Positions 54,307-63,642 of a stretch of DNA of 64,000 bases are shown one piece after another (positions within the stretch are counted from its first letter, which is position 1; every line of letters starts with the position of its first letter). The DNA comes from JALEVB01 sp022768265. Lineage in GTDB: Bacteria; Bacillota_I; Bacilli_A; Erysipelotrichales; Erysipelotrichaceae. The stretch is taken from assembly GCA_034168985.1 (NCBI GenBank), contig JAXFJE010000023.1, forward strand, positions 19,182 through 83,181, given 5' to 3'. The notes under the pieces were generated by a model. It made no database searches. It worked only from the letters and a program-made list of their open reading frames with translations, and was not told the origin of the DNA. The position numbers were made by a program, and so were the translations under genes.

Positions 54307-55251
54307 ATGAAATACTCTTTTGTCATTCCATGTTATAACTCTGAAAATACAATTTCAATCGTTGTGAATGAAATTGCAGAAACCATGAACAAAGAAAACA
54401 TTACTTCTTTCGATTACGAAATCGTCCTTATAAACGACTATTCCAAAGATAATACTGGAAAAATAATCAAACAATTAGCACAAACTCACAACAATATCAC
54501 CGCTATTCAATTTTCTAAAAATTTTGGACAAGATTCTGCCTGCTTAGCTGGTTATGCCCAGACTAGTGGTCAATATATCATAACTCTAGATGATGATGGT
54601 CAGACTCCTGCTTGTGAAGTAATGACCCTAATTAACAAATTAGAAGAAGGTTATGATGTAGTTTTTGGCAAATATCCCCAAAAACATCACAGTAAATTTC
54701 GTAATTGGGGCAGCCGTGTAAATGACTTTATGGCTTGCAAATTAATCAATAAGCCGAAGGATTTATATTTGTGTAGTTATTTTGTAGCTAGAAAATTTGT
54801 TATTGATGAGATATTAAACTACGATAACCCTTACCCTTATATTCGTGGTTTATTGTTAAGAACGACTTCTAACATGTGCAACGTACCGATCAACCACCGC
54901 GATAGGCTGGTTGGTGAATCAACCTATACCCTAAAAAAATTAATCTCCCTTTGGTTCAATGGATTCACCGCCTTTAGCATCAAACCACTAAGAGTATCAG
55001 TAGTTATCGGTCTATTAGCAGCACTGTTTAGTGTAATGCTTATAATCTACGCTTTATTCCAAAAAGTAACGGATCCTGCTTTAGAGTTAGGGTGGACATC
55101 TTTGATTTCAGTCATCAGCTTATTCAGTGGTCTTATCTTGATGACCCTTGGTTTGATTGGCGAATACATTGGCAGGATCTATATCAGCTTAAATAAATCT
55201 CCTCAATATGTCATTAAAGAAATAACTAAAGCGCATCATCCATATGAATAA
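54307..55251 (+). CDS. GtrB-like polyprenyl-phosphate glycosyltransferase (GT2)
   Basis: 314 residues. GT-A domain with NDYSKDNT and DDDGQ (residues 95-99), then two C-terminal membrane helices (about 230-300) and the RIYISLNKSPQY tail of the GtrB/ArnC-like group. It makes the lipid-linked sugar for the neighbouring GtrA and GT-C proteins. AAAGGA precedes the ATG. It ends in a terminator at 55228-55262. Confidence 0.88.
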   Translation: MKYSFVIPCYNSENTISIVVNEIAETMNKENITSFDYEIVLINDYSKDNTGKIIKQLAQTHNNITAIQFSKNFGQDSACLAGYAQTSGQYIITLDDDGQTPACEVMTLINKLEEGYDVVFGKYPQKHHSKFRNWGSRVNDFMACKLINKPKDLYLCSYFVARKFVIDEILNYDNPYPYIRGLLLRTTSNMCNVPINHRDRLVGESTYTLKKLISLWFNGFTAFSIKPLRVSVVIGLLAALFSVMLIIYALFQKVTDPALELGWTSLISVISLFSGLILMTLGLIGEYIGRIYISLNKSPQYVIKEITKAHHPYE

Positions 55252-55263
55252 TGCGCTTTTTTT
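55228..55263 (+). terminator. Intrinsic terminator
   Basis: AAAGCGCAT (55228-55236) / ATGCGCTTT (55251-55259) around a 14-nt loop, then T tract. It overlaps the end of the GtrB-like gene. Confidence 0.8.
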
Positions 55264-57010
55264 ATTCTACCTCGTACCTTATTCCTTGTAAATTATAATC
55301 CAAAACAAAAGAAATAGAATCAACTACTCTATAAGCTTGTTTATCAAATACGACAATATTGATCCCTGCATGATTATTGGTATATTCAACATCGTCTATG
55401 ACAATATCACTGATATTACCAGCATTATAACTAGCTAAATAATATTCTTTTTCATTGAAATTACCGTAAATTTCACAGCCTTCATTACTAGCACACTCAT
55501 TAACGATCATTCCATTATCAATTACTGCTGCAAAATTACTTTTGCTAACATCAACATCTAAACGTTTGATTTGCGGCAAATAATCTTCATAACGCTTATC
55601 TAAGGTACTAGAATTAACAAAAATCAAATACTGGTCTTTATTTGCCAATATATAATCTACATATTCTTGTAAATTCGCAATGCTCATCAAAGCAATATCA
55701 CCATTTTGATAAATAAGTTTCCACTTGCTTTTATTCGTGGCTTGGATCGTATTCAGACCATTAACTTTTGCAAAGTCTTCATTATACCAAAATGAATAGT
55801 AAGGGGTTATATCATTTAACCCATAAACTGCATTGTAAGGACTGATGAACTCACTATCAAATTGAAAGATGATCGGATCAAGATTACCATTAGCTTTTTG
55901 TTGCTTGATATAGGCATTACGTTGATAATTTTGCACAAAAATATAACCAATATCAAAATATGCATGAGTCAGGCGAATACCGCTAATAACTACCATTATT
56001 GCCAAAACAGCGTTGAATACATATTGATTCAGCAATATTTTCATATCTAAATTTACAATTAATATTCCCAAAGAAATAATTGCTAGAACTGCAGCCCCAA
56101 ACATCGAACGATCCCACAATACAGGAACAGGACTTAAAACAATTGCTCCCACATCTGCTATCGCCGCTAGCATAAAGATACTAGCTACTACTAGATAAGA
56201 TCCTTTTTGTTTCCAAAGAATCAAAAGCAAGAAAATATAGGCTATCAAAAAATAGCCCATTCCTTCTTTAATGACCCTTACCGTACTTGTAAAATCATGA
56301 ACAAAGGAATAAAGCTTAGAATTATCATTGACAAACTCTAGTGCACGCATAGCATTCCCTGGGGCCAAAACAAGGGCAGCAAATCCAATCATTGCCCCTA
56401 AGATACCAAATAAAAGATGATAAGAAATTTTTCTTTTTTGCACATAATGCATTATCATCAAAGATAATGCAATCAAAATACAAGCACCCCCGGTATTCTC
56501 ATTGCTCCACCCTGCACATATTCCTAACAAAAACAGCAAGATACCATTAACTTGCACATCATAACGATAAAAATATAAAAACTGTAGAATAATTGTGGTC
56601 ATCCATAAATAATTACATGAACCCGTTTCCCACAAGATCGTTTGCCCAAAAAAAGGAACAAATAAAAACACACTTAAAGCAACCATGATAAACAACATAA
56701 AATTATTTTTTTCTTTTGTAATTAATCTATACATCAAATTCAGCATATATACAAAAACAAAAGAATTGGCTATATCAAAGATAATTTTAGGTAAACTTAG
56801 AAATATTCTCGCAATGATATGCGCAACGCTTCGGCCATTCCATGTGAAATATTGTACGAATTCTTTATTGAAAATATCTACTATGCCCGAGGAAATAGAA
56901 TATCCATAGTCATCGGCAACTTTGATCGTTAAAAGATTTAAGCTAAATACAATAAAAAAAATGATCGTAGATACTAAAGTTATTTTATTAATGTTCCTAA
57001 TTTTCTTCAT
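55262..57010 (-). CDS. DUF6056-like GT-C membrane protein
   Basis: 582 residues: about 11 membrane helices, then a soluble C-terminal domain of about 190 residues outside the membrane. The first loop has VADDYGYS and later WNGRSVAH, matching the acid pair and W-x-G-R of the paralogue at 52289-53812, which lacks the big soluble domain. Likely transfers a lipid-linked sugar to the polymer. GAGGG precedes the ATG. Divergent from the YfhO-like gene. Confidence 0.65.
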   Translation of the reverse strand: MKKIRNINKITLVSTIIFFIVFSLNLLTIKVADDYGYSISSGIVDIFNKEFVQYFTWNGRSVAHIIARIFLSLPKIIFDIANSFVFVYMLNLMYRLITKEKNNFMLFIMVALSVFLFVPFFGQTILWETGSCNYLWMTTIILQFLYFYRYDVQVNGILLFLLGICAGWSNENTGGACILIALSLMIMHYVQKRKISYHLLFGILGAMIGFAALVLAPGNAMRALEFVNDNSKLYSFVHDFTSTVRVIKEGMGYFLIAYIFLLLILWKQKGSYLVVASIFMLAAIADVGAIVLSPVPVLWDRSMFGAAVLAIISLGILIVNLDMKILLNQYVFNAVLAIMVVISGIRLTHAYFDIGYIFVQNYQRNAYIKQQKANGNLDPIIFQFDSEFISPYNAVYGLNDITPYYSFWYNEDFAKVNGLNTIQATNKSKWKLIYQNGDIALMSIANLQEYVDYILANKDQYLIFVNSSTLDKRYEDYLPQIKRLDVDVSKSNFAAVIDNGMIVNECASNEGCEIYGNFNEKEYYLASYNAGNISDIVIDDVEYTNNHAGINIVVFDKQAYRVVDSISFVLDYNLQGIRYEVE

Positions 57011-57093
57011 TTTACCCTCATAATTATAAATTTATTATATTTAATTATACATTAATAATGATAAAATAATAATGCTAAAAAAGGAATATAATT

Positions 57094-59373
57094 ATGAAAA
57101 CATTCGTGAACAAAATAAAATACCCCTTGATCCTATTTGGATCATTAACATTAATATGTGGTTTTATTTTTCTACCATATCTACTTTCCAACACTGAGTT
57201 TGTTTTAGGTTGGGATATGCGTACATTATATAGTTCTAATTTTGAAGGGTTGCGCAACTTTCTTCACTCATGTCTTGAAAACAAAGAACTGCCTTTTTGG
57301 TCATGGCATTCTTTTTTAGGTAACGATTATTACTCCAGCAAACTATTTTACTTTCAAGATATTTTCGATTACCCTTTTGCTTTAACCAATCTAAACTATT
57401 ATACAATTATCAAGATTCAAACCTATCTAAAATTTATCACGGCTGGTTTTACTTTCTATGCCTATGCTCGTTTTAATAAATACCATGAGAAAACAGCGAT
57501 CATTGGAGCGCTGATGTTTGCCTTTTCAGCATATGGCTTGCAAACAATGATGCATCCTTTCTTTGGTTCTTTTTATGTTTTTTTACCCCTTTATTTTTTA
57601 ACCGTCGACAATTACATATACCATCATAAATATCTAGGTTATATTTTTATTACATTCTTCTTATTGATCAACAACTATTATTTATTCTATTCGGTTTCAA
57701 TTTTCACGATCTTATATTTCATCTATCGTTATTATTGCCACCATGGCAAAATTAAAGGCTTCATGCTAGATGCTTTGCCATTGATCGGCTGTTATTTTGT
57801 AGGTATTTTATTATCTAGTTTTGCCTTAGTCCCTGAAGCACTAGCTATTTTAGCCAATGAGCGTGTAGGAGCAGCAAGTTCTATTTTGACATATGATAGT
57901 ATCATTCCTTACCTTAACTACATCGTTAGTTTATTCATCCCAACTTCTATCTTAGCTAATCGTGACTCTGCTATTTCTGCTATTTATTCATATGTAAGCA
58001 GCAACGAAAGTGTCATGGCTATCTTCTTATGGGCAAGTTCTATCTTATTTCTTTTAATTCCGCAGATATTTAATGATAAAAAGCACCGATCCATCAACGC
58101 AATTTCTTTGTTCATCATTAGCCTATTTGCTTTGATTCCCTTTTTATCATCATTTATGCACGGTTTCAGTGAACCTTCATTTAGATGGTTACAATCGCCA
58201 ACCTTTTTCTTGATCATCCTCATACTTCCACTCGTAGAAAATATGGAACTAATATCTTCCCCCAAATTAACAAAAACTTTATATATCGCTATCGGGATCA
58301 TCTTATTTTCTACTCCTTTAACGGCTTTATTAAGCGGACATAATTTTGCTAACATGTTCAAAGAATATTTGCTGTTGATTCCTTTCATATTCACGGCAAT
58401 CTTTACTTATTTCGCTTTGATAAAACACAATGTCACTTTAACTACCATCGCTTTGCTCATCGAACTATCGATATGCAGCTTATTTTCCTATTATTATTGT
58501 CCGTTTTTTAGTTCATTTGATAAGCATACGATGCAACAGATCCATCATGTCCTATTAAACGAAAATGATTTTAATAATTATATGTTGACCTTGGAGCCTG
58601 ATAACCAAGATGATTTTTATCGCGTATATGTCGATCCATCTTCAGTATACTGGGATATGTCTATTAATCTAAATTTAGACTTTAACATCATGGGTTTATT
58701 AGCATATGACTCAACCTATAATGCTACTGTAAATGATTTAAAAAGATTAGATGATATCGAAGCATATTTACCATGGACATTTGATATTCGCGATGCATCA
58801 ATCATGAATCTAGTAAACACAAAATACGCAATTGTTACCGATGAATCACAAGTGCCATTTGCAAATTATACATATGTCACTGATTTCAATTATTTTAAAG
58901 TTTATCAAAATAATGATTATTATAATCTAGGCAAAACATATACCGAAGTATTAACCTATGAAAGCTATGACCATACAAATCAACTCGATAAATATGTTAT
59001 CTGTGAAAAAGATGATTATGATGAAATAAAAGCTTTATTAGGCAATGAAACGATTTATTTTGATACTGTAACTAAAACTAATAATACTTTATACGCAACA
59101 ATTAATGCTACTGAGGATGGCTTTGCCGTCTTATCTGTACCTAATGATCCCGGATGGCATGTAAGTATTAATGGTACTAAAACTTCCACTTATCAAGTCA
59201 ATGGTGGATTTATGGGCATTCCAATCAAAGCAGGTTATAACGAGATTTACATGTCTTTCATCCCTCGAGGATTAAAAGTAGGTATATCATTAACTTTAAT
59301 AGGTACAATCATTACTACTGGTTTAATTATCAATAACTGCTTAAAACAAAAAAAAGGTAGAATAAACTTATAG
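57094..59373 (+). CDS. YfhO-family membrane glycosyltransferase
   Basis: 759 residues. About 13 membrane helices with the acid-containing first loop GWDMRTLY (near residues 39-46) and PFWSWHSFLGNDYY. The C-terminal extracytoplasmic domain has DPGWHVSINGTK and GFMGIPIKAGYNEI, a strong YfhO signature, and ends in one last helix. YfhO is linked to GT-C glycosylation of lipoteichoic acid. AAGGAA precedes the ATG. It overlaps the convergent DUF2304 gene by six bases. Confidence 0.88.
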   Translation: MKTFVNKIKYPLILFGSLTLICGFIFLPYLLSNTEFVLGWDMRTLYSSNFEGLRNFLHSCLENKELPFWSWHSFLGNDYYSSKLFYFQDIFDYPFALTNLNYYTIIKIQTYLKFITAGFTFYAYARFNKYHEKTAIIGALMFAFSAYGLQTMMHPFFGSFYVFLPLYFLTVDNYIYHHKYLGYIFITFFLLINNYYLFYSVSIFTILYFIYRYYCHHGKIKGFMLDALPLIGCYFVGILLSSFALVPEALAILANERVGAASSILTYDSIIPYLNYIVSLFIPTSILANRDSAISAIYSYVSSNESVMAIFLWASSILFLLIPQIFNDKKHRSINAISLFIISLFALIPFLSSFMHGFSEPSFRWLQSPTFFLIILILPLVENMELISSPKLTKTLYIAIGIILFSTPLTALLSGHNFANMFKEYLLLIPFIFTAIFTYFALIKHNVTLTTIALLIELSICSLFSYYYCPFFSSFDKHTMQQIHHVLLNENDFNNYMLTLEPDNQDDFYRVYVDPSSVYWDMSINLNLDFNIMGLLAYDSTYNATVNDLKRLDDIEAYLPWTFDIRDASIMNLVNTKYAIVTDESQVPFANYTYVTDFNYFKVYQNNDYYNLGKTYTEVLTYESYDHTNQLDKYVICEKDDYDEIKALLGNETIYFDTVTKTNNTLYATINATEDGFAVLSVPNDPGWHVSINGTKTSTYQVNGGFMGIPIKAGYNEIYMSFIPRGLKVGISLTLIGTIITTGLIINNCLKQKKGRINL

Positions 59374-59390
59374 TTTTTCTGCCTCTTTTT
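59354..59390. terminator. Shared bidirectional terminator holding two stop codons
   Basis: AGGTAGAA (59354-59361) pairs with TTCTGCCT (59376-59383) with one G-U. The stops of both convergent genes lie in the loop, and each strand has a T tract after the stem. Confidence 0.7.
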
Positions 59391-59718
59391 TTTCGCTTTC
59401 ATCTAATGCATATCTTTGGATCATATCATTAAGCTTTTTCTCAAGCAATGTTACCTTCATAAATAGATAAAATAATAAACAAAGCAACAAAAAGATCAAA
59501 ACCAAAAATATGGCATTTATTGAAGAAATGACCCCTACCAAATAACCAAACTTAATGGCTAATTCTGGAAAGAAAGCCAAGATCATCAATACCAATGCTA
59601 AAACGATCCATAAACACGCTAGGTCTGTTGTCATCTTACCCTTTTTTATGATTTTTAATAAAATAAAAAAGAATAAAACAGAGCCTATCATCAATAATAT
59701 TTGTATTTTCACGCTCAT
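59368..59718 (-). CDS. DUF2304-family membrane protein
   Basis: 116 residues: three membrane helices (one before, two after the short KKGKMT loop), then a Lys/Glu-rich helix. DUF2304 proteins usually sit right after a DPM1-like glycosyltransferase, as here, and may hold it at the membrane or help flip its product. ATG 59718 with AGGTGG eight bases before is preferred over GTG 59730. Confidence 0.8.
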   Translation of the reverse strand: MSVKIQILLMIGSVLFFFILLKIIKKGKMTTDLACLWIVLALVLMILAFFPELAIKFGYLVGVISSINAIFLVLIFLLLCLLFYLFMKVTLLEKKLNDMIQRYALDESEKKEAEKL

Positions 59719-59730
59719 ATCCTTCACCAC

Positions 59731-60402
59731 CTACGAAATAAAAATAATCGAAATGATCATTTTTATCATATAAGACATCGAATTAAATAAGCCAGCATAA
59801 ATACTTGTGCCTGCTACCCTATCTTCCATTGCTACCTGTACTTCAGCTATCTTAGCTCCTTTGCGCAACTGATATACTAAAGTATCTGGTTCTGGTTTAC
59901 GGTTAACATTATATGCATAATCTTTCATCATTTTGCTGTCTAACATTCTAAAGCCACTAGTAGGATCTTTTATCGACTTACCCGTTTTTAAAAATATGCA
60001 AGCTGCAATGATTCTGCTACCTAACATTCGTAAGGACCAAGGCTTTTTTTCAGTGACAAATCTAGATCCTATGGCAATATTATTACCTTGTTCAATTGCC
60101 TTTACTAGTTCCTTTATATATATGGCTTTATGTTGTCCATCACCATCAAACTGCACCGCACAATCATAACCTTTTTCATAGGCATATTTATACCCTGTTT
60201 GCACAGCGCCCGTTAATCCTAGATTTACGGGCAAATTAATTACTTTAATATGATTATTTGCAAATACTTGCTTAGAATTATCTGTAGAACAATCATTGAT
60301 AAAGATATAATCATATTCTGGGGCATTATTTTTGATATCTTCATAGACTCGCAATATATTATCTTCTTCATTATATGAAGGAATAATCAAACAAACTTTC
60401 AT
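59731..60402 (-). CDS. DPM1-like family 2 glycosyltransferase
   Basis: 223 residues, GT-A domain only, no membrane helices except a hydrophobic C-terminal end. NDCSTDNS and the metal-binding DGDGQH (86-91) are clear; GSRFV follows. It resembles dolichyl/undecaprenyl-phosphate sugar synthases and is coupled to the DUF2304 gene. It is the third lipid-linked sugar synthase in the locus. Confidence 0.85.
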   Translation of the reverse strand: MKVCLIIPSYNEEDNILRVYEDIKNNAPEYDYIFINDCSTDNSKQVFANNHIKVINLPVNLGLTGAVQTGYKYAYEKGYDCAVQFDGDGQHKAIYIKELVKAIEQGNNIAIGSRFVTEKKPWSLRMLGSRIIAACIFLKTGKSIKDPTSGFRMLDSKMMKDYAYNVNRKPEPDTLVYQLRKGAKIAEVQVAMEDRVAGTSIYAGLFNSMSYMIKMIISIIFIS

Positions 60403-60427
60403 ACTATATCTCCATTGTTGAATTATA

Positions 60428-61678
60428 CTACAGAATTCCTTTTTTGATAAGCATATTCTTTAATGCAGTTTTAGCCTTATCATTGGTATAATCATAATTT
60501 AAAACTGAGCTGACCCCATCGATCGCTTTTAACAGTGCAATCTTTATATCCTCTTTTTCATTAAGCGCAACAATTGCATTTGACTCCTTAGCAATACGAT
60601 AACAAGGACTATTTTTACATGTTATCGTCAAGGTATCTTTCTTTAATAAAGAATATTCTAAAACCTTCGAAGGCAAATAAGGTTGTATTTCATCATTAGC
60701 CACGATCGTATCAAAAATCAGCAAAACATCTGCTTTGTTCATTTCATCGATACACTTTTCATATGGAATCTTATCGTAAATATCAAAATAGGCTTCTAGC
60801 CCTAGTTCTTTGATCAACAGGCAATCAGATTTTCTAAACTCTCCAAATTGCTTGATAATTATATCCTTTGATAACAAATTATTCTTAACTAAATCATTAA
60901 CAGCTTGAATAAATACTGTCGCATCCCGTAAACCATACACTCGGCCAAAATGCGCAAGCGTAAACTTTTGATTAGGCACCTGCCTGGTCTTAATGATATC
61001 ATCCCACTCTTCAATATAATTTAACGGAAAGATAACCGCTTTGGCCAATAAATCACTTTGAGATAATTTATTATGATCTTTTAAATATTGTTGGATCATA
61101 AAATCCCTTTGTTCTTCACAAATAAAGATCAAAAGATCAGCATTTTCTAACGCTATGATCTCATCTTGATCATCAACATAAAACTTACAGTACGTTTTAA
61201 AAGCTATTTTTTCAATTAAGCTATATTCCTTATATGTTCTTAGATCATTTTTATAGGGTGAGTTATTGATAGGATCACTGAAAGAAGCAACCCAGGTAAC
61301 ATCAGGATGCGCATTTTTGATTGCTAAACCAACCCTATGCACATAAGCTGGAAATGAAGAGGTAAAAATAATTTCTTGATCATCATATGCTTTTATCGCC
61401 TTTTTAACATATCTATGCATAAAATATAATGCTTTAAACAAATTAACATTTTTGATTGAAAACAAAGCATCATGATATTTTCCTACGTAATTGATATGAA
61501 AATTAGAAAATTTAGGATCTTTAGCCAATTTTTCTTCCAAGCTTGGATCTTTCATCAATTCTAAGGCTACCACTTCAACCGGAAGATCTAAAGCCCTTAA
61601 ATATTTATATGAAAGCAAGGTCATTGGTTCATTTGCTGGCACAAATGGTCCCGTAACTGCAAAACATTTCTTATCCAT
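60428..61678 (-). CDS. GT-B glycosyltransferase
   Basis: 416 residues. The N-terminal half begins FAVTGPFVPANEPMT. The C-terminal half has LAHFGRVYGLRDATVFIQAV and a late LPSKVLEYSLLKK, where GT4 enzymes have P-x-K-x-x-E-Y. Donor unknown. ATG 61678 shares its A with the LicD stop (TGATG). Confidence 0.75.
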   Translation of the reverse strand: MDKKCFAVTGPFVPANEPMTLLSYKYLRALDLPVEVVALELMKDPSLEEKLAKDPKFSNFHINYVGKYHDALFSIKNVNLFKALYFMHRYVKKAIKAYDDQEIIFTSSFPAYVHRVGLAIKNAHPDVTWVASFSDPINNSPYKNDLRTYKEYSLIEKIAFKTYCKFYVDDQDEIIALENADLLIFICEEQRDFMIQQYLKDHNKLSQSDLLAKAVIFPLNYIEEWDDIIKTRQVPNQKFTLAHFGRVYGLRDATVFIQAVNDLVKNNLLSKDIIIKQFGEFRKSDCLLIKELGLEAYFDIYDKIPYEKCIDEMNKADVLLIFDTIVANDEIQPYLPSKVLEYSLLKKDTLTITCKNSPCYRIAKESNAIVALNEKEDIKIALLKAIDGVSSVLNYDYTNDKAKTALKNMLIKKGIL

Positions 61679-62496
61679 CAATCTACCTCTTCAAATAATT
61701 TTCTAATAGTTTCTTCATCTATGGTAAATGTAATATCTTCATGACCTAATTTCTCTGCATCAGGTGGTAATTTCATATAATCACCATAAATAAGGCTCAG
61801 AAGTTCATCACTATGACTGCAAATCTTAAAATACTTATGCGCAAATAAATGCAGCTCAAGATTTTTAAACCACGCACTTTTAAACATTTTTAACGGTTTA
61901 AGTTCGATATCCGTAACTAGATCACTAGAAGGCAATGCAAGCAATTTATCTTGAATTGCCTTTACCAACTTATTGATTTTCTTGATTGAAAAAAAGCGAC
62001 AAATAACGAAAGCAATTTTTCCTACGATTTGCTCTTGATATTTTTTAGCGCTTAAAACAATCAACAAATTCATATACTTCATCAAATATAACAAAGTAAG
62101 CATATAAATTCGTTTGATAAAACCATTTGGTACATAATACAAAGGAAAAATATCGATGAAAATCCCATCATAATCACCAAGTACATCAAAATCTAATATC
62201 TGTGATCTTGATCCTTTTAGTAACACTTTATCAAAGATCAAGCAATAATTTTCATCTGTTGATTTATTCTGCAAGAAGAACAAATCATCATTTAAATTCA
62301 ACGATCTTAATTTTTTTAAGTCTTCAGGCAACATAAAAACATCAACATCATCATCCCAAGGAATGAATCCATCATGTCTTATTGCCCCCAAATGAGTCCC
62401 ATATGCCAGACAATAATTAATCTGATGTTCATCACAAATTTGGGTAAATTTATCTAGCATTGCTAATAGGATCGGTTGTATATCTTCTTTTTTCAT
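61678..62496 (-). CDS. LicD-family phosphotransferase
   Basis: 272 residues. YGTHLGAIRHDGFIPWDDDVDV (the PWDDDVD acids at 46-52) is the LicD signature. LicD proteins add phosphocholine or other phospho-groups to teichoic acid or polysaccharide sugars from CDP-linked donors. No CDP-choline genes are in the window, so the group transferred is open. Thirteen bases after the EpsG-like gene. Confidence 0.9.
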   Translation of the reverse strand: MKKEDIQPILLAMLDKFTQICDEHQINYCLAYGTHLGAIRHDGFIPWDDDVDVFMLPEDLKKLRSLNLNDDLFFLQNKSTDENYCLIFDKVLLKGSRSQILDFDVLGDYDGIFIDIFPLYYVPNGFIKRIYMLTLLYLMKYMNLLIVLSAKKYQEQIVGKIAFVICRFFSIKKINKLVKAIQDKLLALPSSDLVTDIELKPLKMFKSAWFKNLELHLFAHKYFKICSHSDELLSLIYGDYMKLPPDAEKLGHEDITFTIDEETIRKLFEEVD

Positions 62497-62508
62497 ACAA
62501 ACTCCTTG

Positions 62509-63642
62509 TTACTCAATTAATTGGTTAATCGTTTTAGTATCGAAAACCGTTAAATATGGAAAATCATTAAAATTATAATAGTTACTTATATATTCCGAGT
62601 TACATGTAAATTTTATATCTGTAACTAACAGAATTAAATTTAACAATATAATTACAGAAATACATAACAATTTTTTTAGACGAATTTTCATATAAAAAAT
62701 AAAGTTTGGAATCATTATCATTTCTATTATTGCTACAAAATCATATATTCTTGCAACAAGCGAAAATCCTGAAAAAGCCATGTAAAAAAAGTAAATTGCT
62801 ATCATTGTTACAATCATGGCTTTATTTTTACTATTTTTATTTGGTGTGGATAAATATAAAAATATATTTATCAGTACTAATATGGTTCGTAAAACAATTC
62901 CAAATACATCTATTGATATATTACTTAAATACATCAATATATGCGTAAATACTGATATATATTGATATTTTTCTACAATTATAGGAAGAAAATTAACTGA
63001 AAAATAAAAAATAGCTAAAGATGATATGCAAGATACTATAAAAAAAGTTTTAGGATATCGCAGTATAATATTTCTAACTATATAAATTAAATAAACATAA
63101 AAACAAATAATTCCAGCTTCATGAAAACTTAGCGCAATAAATGACATTAGTAAATATAGTAGATCTTTTTTTTCTAGCAAAAAATTAAAATATGCAAAAA
63201 AGAAAATTGCCATAGCCATCATCTGTCTGATTCCACTTCCAAAATAGACAATATAATATCCAGCCCCGAAAAAAATCAGCATCGCAAACAATTTATTCTT
63301 ACTATATTTATAAATTGTATATCCGCATAAACTAGTAATAACTAAATTAAAAAGTAATCTAAAAATAATATAATTGTTTTTTATTTGTTTGGTATAAAAC
63401 AAAAAGGCGTTAAATCCAACGTTTCTTTGCATATTATATTTAAATGCATCAGCTATTGGAGAAGAAACTCGGTCAAACGAAAAAACATAAGATGGAAGAT
63501 CTGGACCTAAAGGAAAGTTAATCACCACTATTCCTAATAATAACAAAAAAACACAAATTTCTATTTTATAATTAGATTTTGTATAAAATACCTTTCCAAT
63601 TACCACCGAGGCAAGCAAAATATAAAATAAGATATAGATCAT
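62509..63642 (-). CDS. EpsG-like polysaccharide polymerase
   Basis: 377 residues, 10-11 membrane helices. GSGIRQMMAMAIFFFA and the later LSFHEAGI are the conserved G-x-R-Q and S-F-H-x-A-x elements of EpsG-type Wzy polymerases. It would polymerise lipid-linked repeats. GAGGAG precedes the ATG. The gene is markedly more AT-rich than the housekeeping genes at the left of the window. A second polymerase-like gene is at 35641-37221. Confidence 0.8.
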   Translation of the reverse strand: MIYILFYILLASVVIGKVFYTKSNYKIEICVFLLLLGIVVINFPLGPDLPSYVFSFDRVSSPIADAFKYNMQRNVGFNAFLFYTKQIKNNYIIFRLLFNLVITSLCGYTIYKYSKNKLFAMLIFFGAGYYIVYFGSGIRQMMAMAIFFFAYFNFLLEKKDLLYLLMSFIALSFHEAGIICFYVYLIYIVRNIILRYPKTFFIVSCISSLAIFYFSVNFLPIIVEKYQYISVFTHILMYLSNISIDVFGIVLRTILVLINIFLYLSTPNKNSKNKAMIVTMIAIYFFYMAFSGFSLVARIYDFVAIIEMIMIPNFIFYMKIRLKKLLCISVIILLNLILLVTDIKFTCNSEYISNYYNFNDFPYLTVFDTKTINQLIE

